This document shows positions 16,912-24,200 of a DNA stretch of 60,922 nt, in pieces (the stretch's first letter is position 1; every line of letters starts with the position of its first letter). The stretch comes from an uncultured bacterium (lineage in GTDB: Bacteria > Actinomycetota > Coriobacteriia > Coriobacteriales > Eggerthellaceae). A model generated the notes under the pieces. The model did no database searches. It was given only the letters and a program-made list of their open reading frames with translations, and was not told the DNA's origin. Location: the NCBI GenBank assembly GCA_947564525.1, contig CANOCK010000002.1:1-60922 (forward strand), read 5' to 3'. A program made the position numbers and the translations under genes.

Positions 16912-18177
16912 CTACCGACCCATCATCCTCTGGAACAGCAACCGGTAGTACTCCCTCATGAGGGCACAATAGGGGTCGAGGCCCCGCAGGTCGCCCGTGG
17001 CGAAGTAGGCCCGAGCACGGCAGCCGCCCCCGCACAGGTACTTGATCTCGCAGCCGCAGCAGGCCTCCACCTCGTCCACCGTGATCTGGCTGAGAACGCT
17101 GAAGTCTGGCGCCTCTAGGGCGGCGGCCGGGGCGCCGCCTTCCGCAGCGGAAGCGCCACGGCTGGCCGGCGCGGCAAGAGAGCCCAGGACCAGGGCATCA
17201 TCATGGAGCATGTGGCAGGGGTAGACCCGTCCGTCGTGCCCCACGCTCACGCCGCTGCAGCCGGCGCCGCAGCCGAGGGAGAGCCGCAGCCCCGCCCCCA
17301 CCGGCACGTCCGCCACCTGCACCGGCGGGTGCTCCTTGGTGCCCAGCATGCGCTCCGCCAGCTCGGCCAGGGCCGCATCGTCGGGCAGCAGCTCGCTCAG
17401 CGGCCCGCCGTCGTCCGGCGCCGAAAGCAGGCTGAAGTTCATGGTGGCTCCCAGCTCGGCGGCCAGGGCGCTGTAGGCGGCGATGTCAGCCACGTTGCCC
17501 TTGTGGATGGTGGGGATGATGTGCGCCGCGATGCCCGCCTGGCGGATGGCCTCGACGGCCGCCACCAGCTGGTCGAAGCGCTGCTCGCCGCGGATGGGCG
17601 ATGGAGCGTCGGCCGAGGCGCCGTCGAAGGAGACCGACACGCGGTCCACGTAGGGGGCTAGGGCTGCCAGCTTCTCTGCCGAGATGCAGGTGCCGTTGGT
17701 GAGCACGTCGATGGAGCCGATGCCCGCCTGCTCCTTGGCATGGCGCACCAGGGCGGCCAGGTCATCGCGGAGGAAGGGCTCGCCGCCGGATATGACAAGG
17801 CGGCTCACCCCGCGGCGCCCCAGCTCGTCCACGATGGCGCAGAGCGCTTCCAACGGCAGGTCCTCGGAGCGGTTGCGCTGCTCGTCGCAGGAGTAGCAGC
17901 CCACGCAGTCGAGGTTGCAGGCCTGGGTGACGTGCAGGTAGGCCGACTGCAGGGAGCACAACCGCTCCCGGCTTTCCAGGAACCCGCCCCGCTGCAGATG
18001 CTCGGGCAAGTGCGCATCGACCGCCGCGACCTCCTCCTCGGACACGTCCTCGGCGAGCATGCGCCGACAAACCTCCGCCCCTTCCGACGTCAGGCCGATG
18101 AGGTAGCTGGTGGCCGCGTTGCCCACCATCGGCACCGAGAAGGCCTCGAACATGATGACGTTGCTTCCGAATCGCAT
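16912..18177 (-). CDS. Radical SAM/SPASM enzyme (peptide-maturase type)
   Basis: 421 residues. The radical SAM cluster CNLDCVGC (CX3CX2C) opens the TIM-barrel at about residue 90, with VISGGEPFLR and VLTNGTCI as further SAM motifs. The C-terminal SPASM region has CGAGCSGVSVGHDGRVYPC and CCGCEIKYLCGGGCRA plus a last Cys near DPYC, enough to bind auxiliary 4Fe-4S clusters. The first 80 residues (SYLIGLTSEGAEVCRRML) resemble a PqqD-like peptide-recognition fold. Family members modify ribosomal peptides or proteins, but I see no precursor peptide nearby. The ATG at 18177 follows AAGGAGGA, and the open frame upstream has no family features. Confidence 0.85.
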   Translation of the reverse strand: MRFGSNVIMFEAFSVPMVGNAATSYLIGLTSEGAEVCRRMLAEDVSEEEVAAVDAHLPEHLQRGGFLESRERLCSLQSAYLHVTQACNLDCVGCYSCDEQRNRSEDLPLEALCAIVDELGRRGVSRLVISGGEPFLRDDLAALVRHAKEQAGIGSIDVLTNGTCISAEKLAALAPYVDRVSVSFDGASADAPSPIRGEQRFDQLVAAVEAIRQAGIAAHIIPTIHKGNVADIAAYSALAAELGATMNFSLLSAPDDGGPLSELLPDDAALAELAERMLGTKEHPPVQVADVPVGAGLRLSLGCGAGCSGVSVGHDGRVYPCHMLHDDALVLGSLAAPASRGASAAEGGAPAAALEAPDFSVLSQITVDEVEACCGCEIKYLCGGGCRARAYFATGDLRGLDPYCALMREYYRLLFQRMMGR

Positions 18178-18425
18178 GCTTCCTCCTTGGCTGTGCCGGG
18201 CAGCTGCAAGCCGCTGCTCTGGCGGTCGGCGCATGGACCCGCTCCTCTCCGGGATGCCGCGCACCTCCCCGCTGGGGCATCCGCTGCCCCGCTGAGGCCA
18301 CGCGCGTCGCCGCCTCCTCATGGAGCGATGCACGACGCCGCCCCCTCGACCGAGGCGGTGCGGGGCGCCCTCCCAACCAGGCCGCGCCCGCACCGCTTCG
18401 ACCACAGCTTGCTCTTTATAGCGCG

Positions 18426-18453
18426 GATTTATTATAGAGAACTGGGCGGTCAA
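18426..18453 (-). promoter_or_regulatory. Possible promoter of the radical SAM gene
   Basis: On the minus strand, TTGACC (18448-18453) and TAAATC (18426-18431) are spaced 16 bases apart, in a locally AT-rich patch. This implies a leader of about 240 nt without a recognisable small gene. Confidence 0.4.
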
Positions 18454-18605
18454 CTGCAGCGGAGCAGGTGCGCTCAGGGGCGCTTCGTGGCACAATGATG
18501 GTGGCGAGCGGCGCCGACCCGGCCGCTCAGCCAGCCCCTCCCTAGCCCGCGAAGGCCCCGACCTCCGGCAGCCCCGCCCCGACCAGCCAGAAAGGCAAGC
18601 GCGCC

Positions 18606-19109
18606 ATGGTCCCTCTGAGAGTGCTCACGCTGATCGTCACCGGCCACAACCAGCCCTCGGTGCTGGTGCTGGAGCCCATCGAGGAAGCGGCGGCCGACGC
18701 CTCGCGCATCGTGCCCATCTGGATCGGCTCGACGGAGGCAGCCCAGCTCGGCGTGGCCATCGAGCACGCGCGGCTGCCCCGGCCGCTCACCCACGACCTG
18801 TTCCTGGACGCCATCACCAACCTCGACGCGCGCATCGACCACGTGCTGGTCGACAACGTGCAGGGCCAGACGTTCTTCGCCAAGCTGGTGCTGCGCGCCG
18901 GTGCGCGCCTCGTCGAGCTGGACGCCCGCCCCACCGACGCCTTCGCCCTGGCCATCCGCCAGCAGGCGCCGCTCTACATCACCGAGGAGGTGCTGGAGCG
19001 GGCGAGCTTCCCCTACCTGTTCCGCCAGCCGCGCAACGAGGAGGTGGAGCTCCAGGAGTTCCGCACCTTCATAGACGGCCTGACCCCCGAGGACTTCGAC
19101 CTGGAGTGA
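18606..19109 (+). CDS. Bifunctional nuclease-family (DUF151) protein
   Basis: 167 residues matching the DUF151/bifunctional nuclease family along its whole length: IVPIWIGSTEAAQLGVAIE, RPLTHDLFLDAI, VLVDNVQGQTFFAKL and DARPTDAFALAIRQQAPLYI. Characterised plant and Thermotoga relatives have nuclease activity, but the bacterial role is not settled. It ends in an acidic tail (TPEDFDLE). The ATG follows AGAAAGG. It diverges from the radical SAM gene, and a foldable RNA segment begins at its stop codon. Confidence 0.85.
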   Translation: MVPLRVLTLIVTGHNQPSVLVLEPIEEAAADASRIVPIWIGSTEAAQLGVAIEHARLPRPLTHDLFLDAITNLDARIDHVLVDNVQGQTFFAKLVLRAGARLVELDARPTDAFALAIRQQAPLYITEEVLERASFPYLFRQPRNEEVELQEFRTFIDGLTPEDFDLE

Positions 19110-19233
19110 TAGGGCTAGGACGCGGCCAGGGAAGGTGCTTGCCCGCGGAACAAAGAAGCCGGGGGAACGCCCCTGGCGCTTGGAAGAGATCCCTGCTCGG
19201 AATCTCTGGCCTGCATTAGGCCAGGTCCCTATC
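19108..19233 (+). ncRNA. Candidate structured RNA with a closed multi-branch fold
   Basis: An outer stem GATAGGG (19108-19114)/CCCTATC (19227-19233) encloses three helices: GCCAGGG/CCCTGGC (19125-19131, 19171-19177), AGAGAT/ATCTCT (19185-19190, 19202-19207) and GGCCT/AGGCC (19208-19212, 19218-19222). The layout looks like a four-way junction, but no tRNA, SRP, tmRNA or riboswitch signature is recognised. It may instead be a set of terminators between the DUF151 gene and the opposing small ORFs. Confidence 0.35.
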
Positions 19234-19275
19234 TAGGCTCAATGCGCACGCCCATAAGCTTTGAGCGGCGCCAGA

Positions 19276-19500
19276 TCAGCCGTTGCCCCTCGTCACGTAG
19301 CTGCTCCAGCGCGTATTGCCCGCGAGGCTTCGCAGGTAATCGCTGGGGCCTTCGCTCTGACCGAGCACACCAGCTTCTAACCCATGGTCTCGGCGGAGGC
19401 CATCAAGGAGACGCCGGACCTGCTGCATGGGCTCCATTCGCCGCGCCTTCGGGTCGGCAGGGCTCTTTTCGTCTGCGGCAGGCGTGGCAAACGTCTTCAT
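19276..19500 (-). CDS. Small ORF, unknown (74 aa)
   Basis: MKTFATPAADEKSPADPKAR then a helical segment MQQVRRLLDGLRRDHGLEAG. Its ATG overlaps the stop of the preceding 39-residue ORF as ATGA, and that ORF in turn overlaps the end of an upstream frame in the same way. Three 4-base overlaps in a row are typical of real coupled genes. No family is recognised. It may be a remnant of a larger operon whose 5' part was lost when it was joined to the pseudogene at about 19711. Confidence 0.4.
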   Translation of the reverse strand: MKTFATPAADEKSPADPKARRMEPMQQVRRLLDGLRRDHGLEAGVLGQSEGPSDYLRSLAGNTRWSSYVTRGNG

Positions 19501-19616
19501 GCTCCCAGCACAGCCTCGGCAGGCCCCGCCGCGCCCCGAAGGTCGAGGATGGCCGGCACCATGGTCGTGCCGAGCAGCGTCGACAACTGGTCGGCCGCGA
19601 GAGACCGGCTCGTCAT
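19497..19616 (-). CDS. Small ORF, unknown (39 aa)
   Basis: MTSRSLAADQLSTLLGTTMV then AILDLRGAAGPAEAVLGA. It has GAAGG 9 bases upstream and is overlapped by ATGA at both ends, downstream with the 74-residue ORF and upstream with a frame ending SFVGSYVVKVTS at 19613. No function can be assigned. Confidence 0.35.
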   Translation of the reverse strand: MTSRSLAADQLSTLLGTTMVPAILDLRGAAGPAEAVLGA

Positions 19617-19710
19617 GATGTCACCTTCACAACATAGGAGCCCACGAAGGATAGCTGGGACAAGGCAGCTTCGTTGCAGAATAGCACTTGGCTGAACAGG
19701 TCCTTCACCT
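19613..19710 (-). pseudogene. C-terminal fragment of an unknown gene fused to the P2-like pseudogene
   Basis: The frame reading KDLFSQVLFCNEAALSQLSF and ending YVVKVTS shares no similarity with the surface proteins. It begins where P2 homology stops (about 19711), so the junction looks like a deletion that joined two unrelated genes. It is translationally linked to the next small ORF by an ATGA overlap. Confidence 0.35.
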
Positions 19711-20681
19711 TGAATCGACGGAGAAGGAGTCCACCAGCGCGCCATGCGAAAGCGCGCCAGGCTCCACCGCCTCCGCGTGCGAAGCGATGCGGACAGCGCC
19801 CTGTCTGCCCCCGGGAATGGACAGGAGGCAAGTGAGTCCGGCGTCGTAGAGGACGCCGTCGTAGGAGGCGTAGGAGGGGCTCGCCGGGTCGACCTCGACC
19901 CGCTGCAGCGAGGGGACGCGCAGGGCGCGCGGGTCCACCGACGAGATGCTCGCCGGCAGCTCGACGGCCTCGGCCTCGCGGGAGGAGAAGGCGCCGGCGC
20001 CGATGGCGGCCACCGCGTACTCGACGCCGCACTAGGCCACGAAGGCGGGGACGGCCAAGGTCGTCGGCAGGGCGGCGCCCATGGCGGAGCCGTCATCGGC
20101 CTCACGTCTGGCATCGCCTGGGCCGAGGTCGGCCGCCAAGACTGCAGCGGCATCGCCCCCGATGGCCGGCGGCTCGTCACCTTGGGCGCCCGCGCCCTCC
20201 TTGCCCGGCGCCTCGGCGGCGCGAGCTCCCTGCCAGCCAGGCTCGACGGCGACGAGCTCCACCCGGCCCTCGCCGAGGAGGGCGTAGGTGAGGCCGTCGG
20301 CGGTGAAGGAGCCGACGAGCACATCGGGGGCAGCCCCCGGGGCGCCCTCGCCCCCGAGGGACGACAGCGCGACGTCGGCGCTGATGCAGGGCACGCCATC
20401 GGCCGTGGAGCACACGAGCGCCCCGGCCAGGAGCCCTGGCGTGGCGCCTGCGGCGGCCGGTTCGGCTGGTTGGCTTTTTTGGGATCGGTCGTCCCAGCCG
20501 GCCGTCAGGCCCGGATCAGAGGCTTGGGAGGAATCGCTCTGCCCGCCCCCGAGGTGCCTTCGGCGGCGCCAGCCAGCGCAGGCGCCAGGCCCAAGGCGAG
20601 GGCCAAGGTCAAAACTATGGGCAAGATGAATCCACGTGCAGGCGAGCGCAGTCGCCCTGCGGCGCATTTCCCGTTATATAT
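19711..20681 (-). pseudogene. Decayed paralogue of P2 (N-terminal third of a repeat protein)
   Basis: It aligns with the N-terminal part of P2: GSFTADGLTYALLGEGRVEL, then GRQGAVRIASHAEAVEPGAL. Four lesions are visible. The start codon is ATA (20679-20681) where P2 has ATG at the same distance from the GGGAAG ribosome site. The signal-peptide frame (FILPIVLTLALALGLAPALA) is out of frame with the body across the G tract, which here reads GGGGGCGGG. There is an in-frame TAG at 20032-20034. The gene ends at FSVD without any B-repeat. Its leader and promoter are still recognisably those of P2. Confidence 0.85.
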
Positions 20682-20752
20682 GGCTGCTTCCCTTTCCCGA
20701 CAGACGAAGCATTCCTATGCGGCTCGGCGGCGGCCCCATCCGGGCGGAGCAT

Positions 20753-20885
20753 GGCCCCTCTCGCTAGGGCCCTGCGCGCCTGCCAGCGTCCGCCCCCTCT
20801 CACCAGGGGCGCGTCGGCCAAGGGCGCGTCGCGCGCTCGGGCGCCTTCGCCGGCCAGCTGCCGCGCGGGCTCTCGCTCCTCGCGC
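20753..20885 (-). promoter_or_regulatory. Three leader hairpins with CTCTCGCT-type loops (pseudogene leader)
   Basis: GGCCC/GGGCC around CTCTCGCTA (20753-20771), CGCCCC/GGGGCG around CTCTCACCA (20791-20811) and GCGCG/CGCGC around a loop holding CTCTCGCT (20863-20885). The stems differ but the loops match those in the P2 leader. Confidence 0.5.
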
Positions 20886-20903
20886 CAGGCTGCCACGGTG
20901 GGC

Positions 20904-20957
20904 GCCTCGTTTGAGCGTGCATTCTGGCACACGGGTTCGGCGCTTATCAAACGAGGC
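20904..20957 (-). promoter_or_regulatory. Promoter of the pseudogene bracketed by an 11-bp inverted repeat
   Basis: On the minus strand, TTGATA (20945-20950) and CAGAAT (20921-20926) are 18 bases apart. GCCTCGTTTGA (20904-20914) and TCAAACGAGGC (20947-20957) bracket them. The P2 promoter has the same layout with a different bracketing pair. The 20958-21134 gap beyond shows nothing but sequence resembling the far upstream of P2. Confidence 0.5.
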
Positions 20958-21134
20958 AGCGGGGATGATGCACTGGAGGGCGGTGAATCACCTGCTCAGA
21001 GAGGAGCAAGGAAGGGAAAGCCTCTGCGCATCATAGCCCACCGGCATTCAACTGCGACGGCAACGCAGCGCCACCGCGCCCCATGTCGGAATCCGTTTCC
21101 TGCGCTCAAGGCCAAGCAGCAGGGAACGACGAAT

Positions 21135-21160
21135 GGCCCGCGCCGCCGAGGGCGCGGGCC
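21135..21160 (-). terminator. Hairpin after P2
   Basis: Ten-base perfect arms GGCCCGCGCC/GGCGCGGGCC with a 6-base loop lie 40 bases beyond the P2 stop codon. It is GC-only and has no T-run. Confidence 0.6.
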
Positions 21161-21200
21161 GCACGAGCCGCAGCATGCGAATCCGTCGTTCCGGCCAGCC

Positions 21201-24200
21201 CTACCAGAGGCCTTGGACCGTGAAGACCACCTTGGCCAGCGGCAGGTTGGTCACCTCTCCCACCAGGTTGGTGAGGGGGTCCTGGATCTCGATCTGGTAG
21301 CGCAGGGGCTTGGTGCCCAGGGGGCTCACGGCGTTCGCGGTGCCGAAGCCCAGGTCGGCCAGGTCGTAGGGGTCCAGTCTCTCCGGCGCGGAGGTCGTGG
21401 GCAGCGGCACCCAGCCGTAGTCGTAGGTGCTGGTCGCGTCCATGACCCGCAAGGACACCTGGCTGCGGTCCTTGACGATATCGTCCGGCTGGGAGCCGAC
21501 CACGTCCAGCGCCACGTCGGCGATGGCGAGGCGACCGAGCGACAGCGACCGGAACTCCACGCCGTCGCCCTCCACTGTGTCCACCGGCCCATAGGGCGCG
21601 TCGGCGAAAGCCGGGTCGTCGGCCAGGTCGAACCGGAAGCCCACGGCCGAGGGCACCTCGAAGCGCAGGGCGTAGGCCCACACGGCCTTGAAGTGGCGCT
21701 CGCCATGGGAGCCGGCCGGCAGCACGACCTCCAGCTGGGGGATGGCCGCAGGGTCGGAGGCGCCGTCGGCGGCGCACTCGACCCAGCCCTTGAACTCCAT
21801 GCCCTCGCGCACGGGCCTTGGCTCTGCGGGATCGTCGGACACGGCGGGCAGCCGCACTTCGTCCTCCACCGTATAGGCCATGTCGAAGTGCCCGTCAGGG
21901 GCCATGGGCAGGGCGGAGCCGTCCCTCTCCACCTGGCCACCCTCCATGTGCAGGTGCACGGCGTACTCGACGGGCGACCAGCGGGCGTAGTAGGTGGAGT
22001 CCCCCTCGACGAGGTAGTCGCCCGCCTCGACCAACTGGCCGCCCTCGCGCTCGGTGAACCAGCCGGCGAACTCGTAGTGCTCCCGCGCCGGGTCGGCGGC
22101 GCTGGGGCGCGCCGGGAACGCGATGGGGGCGCCGTAGGCCTGGCTCGCGGCGGCGGACTGCTGCCCGTCGATGGTCTGGCCGGAGTAGTGCCAGGTGATG
22201 GAGTAGATGCGCGCCTGCCACAGAGCCCGGTAGGACCTGTCGCCCCAGGTGCCCTTGGGGACGGTGACGCTCGCCACCGGCGCACCCAGCGACCCGTCGG
22301 CGCCCACGAGGGCCCAGCCGAGGAAGTCGTGGCCCGCCCGGGTCGGCGTCGGCAGGCTGAACGCCTCGGACTCGATGGTGAACCCGCGCGACCAGGAGCC
22401 GCCATCCTCCGACCAGCCCTCGGGCGCTGTCGCGAACGATCCGCCATCGAGGGCGAGCATCACGGCATAGCTCACCGTCGCCCACTGGGCCGTGGCATGC
22501 AGGTCGCCCCAGGTGCCGCGCTTGACCGTCGAGGTCGTACCCGACACGCCGATGCCAGCGCCGTTCGCCCCCTCGACCTCCCAGCCCTGAAAGGAGTAGC
22601 CGTCCCGAGTCGGAGCAGGCAGCTCGAAGTCCGCGTCCTCGATGGTGTAGGACTCCCGTTGGCCGGCCATCGTGCCGCCGGCGAGGTCGTAGGTGATGCG
22701 GTAGGCCACGGCCTTCCAGCTGGCCCGCCAGGCGCGGTCGCCCCAGGAGCCCTTGGGCACGGTCACGTCCTTCGCAGGCGCGCCCAGGGACCCGTCGGCG
22801 GCCACGGCCGCCCAGCCCTGGAAGTCGTAGCCGTCGCGCACAGGAGTCGGCAGGCTGAACGCCTCGGACTCCACGGTGAAGCCATGGGCCCATGAGCCGC
22901 CTGCCTCGGCCCAGCCCTCAGGCGCCGACTCGAACCGGCCGCCCGCGAGGTCGAGCGTGGCCGTGTAGTCGATCAGGCCGGAGAACACGCCTGTGTAGGC
23001 CTTGGAGACAAGCTCCCAGGGCTGCACCTGCACGCGCGTCGAGGGCTTGGCCAGATTCGGCCCCGTCCAGCCATCGAAGACGGAGTAGCCGGGCTTGGCC
23101 GCCGACACCGGCAACTGGATGCGCGGCGAGCCGCCAGACTCCTTCACGTACTCGATGGAGTAGCTCAGGCGGTAGAGGCCGGCCTCGCCCGCATCGCGCA
23201 CCCACCCGCGGCCTGCGGCGTCGGGCACCTCGCCGTTGCCGACGTCGAGGGTGAGCTCGTAGCGGTCGAGCGTCCAGCGGCCATGGAGGGTAGCTGCGTT
23301 CGGCTTGTCCCAGGTGCGGGCCGAGCTGCCGTCGGCGTTGTAGTACTTCACGCCCGCGTCGTCGAAGTAACCCTCGAATGCGTAGCCCGTGGCATGCGGC
23401 ATGGTGGCCGCAGGCATGGCCGAGTCGAACGTGGCCGTCACGGAAGCCGTGCCCCCGTCCTTTGACACGCCGTAGGGCCCGTAGCCCTCGTAGGTCGCGC
23501 CCATGGCGAACTCGGGGAAGGCGGCGTCGAGCGCGACTGGGTACTGGTTGGCCCGCCAGGTGGCGACGCAGGAGAGGTTCCCCCACGTACCCTGCTTGAC
23601 CGTCGAGACGGTGCCGGAGGTCGCCACGCCTGCGCTGCCCGCGGCCGCGCCCGTCACCTTCCAGCCGGTGAACGTGTAGCCGACCCTGGTGGGCTCGGCC
23701 AGCTGGAAGTCGACCGTCTCGAAGGTGTACTCCGTCCTCTGGCCGGAGAGCTCCCCTCCCGCCGTGTCGTAGGAGATGGAGTACGTGTTCGCGGTCTCCG
23801 CGACGTACAGGTCGAAGTTGGCGCCTTGGGCGCTCGCCAGGTTGCGCGTCCACAGGGCGAAGGCGTGGGAGGCGGATGTCTGGTTCCTGGCCGTGGCCCA
23901 CCCGCGGGCCGTGTAGGCCGCATGGGTCCGCCCCGGGTCGCCCCTCAGGTTGAACCAGGCGTCGTAGGCCTTCTGGTCGGTGCCGATGTGCGTGCCGTCC
24001 TTGGTGAAGTAGCGCACGTTGTAGGTGTTGGCCGTCCAGCGGGCGTAGAGCGTCGTGGCGGAGGTCTTGTTCCAGGTGCGGGCCGAGGCGCAGGCCGCGG
24101 TGTAGTACTGGGTGCCGCCGGATGCGGCGCTCGTGTCCCACCAGCCCTGGAAGGTGTAGCCCGTGCGCGTGGGCTTGGTGGTGGAGATGCCCGGCATGTT

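Noticed and set aside
19108-19233. tRNA or tmRNA gene
   Set aside because: The 7-bp outer stem and cloverleaf-like layout invite it, but there is no TTC T-loop, no anticodon arm of normal size, and the length is wrong.
19497-20399. 300-codon minus-strand frame over the pseudogene
   Set aside because: It is in a different frame from the P2 homology and is Arg/Pro/Ser-rich. Only its last 39 codons look gene-like, and these were listed separately.
20904-20957. Invertible promoter
   Set aside because: The bracketed segment is only 32 bases, too short for known site-specific inversion systems, and no recombinase gene is in the window.
20751-22895. 714-codon plus-strand frame across the P2 leader and 3' end
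   Set aside because: Antisense to P2 and its pseudogene's leader; composition is typical of shadow frames, with no ribosome site or motifs.
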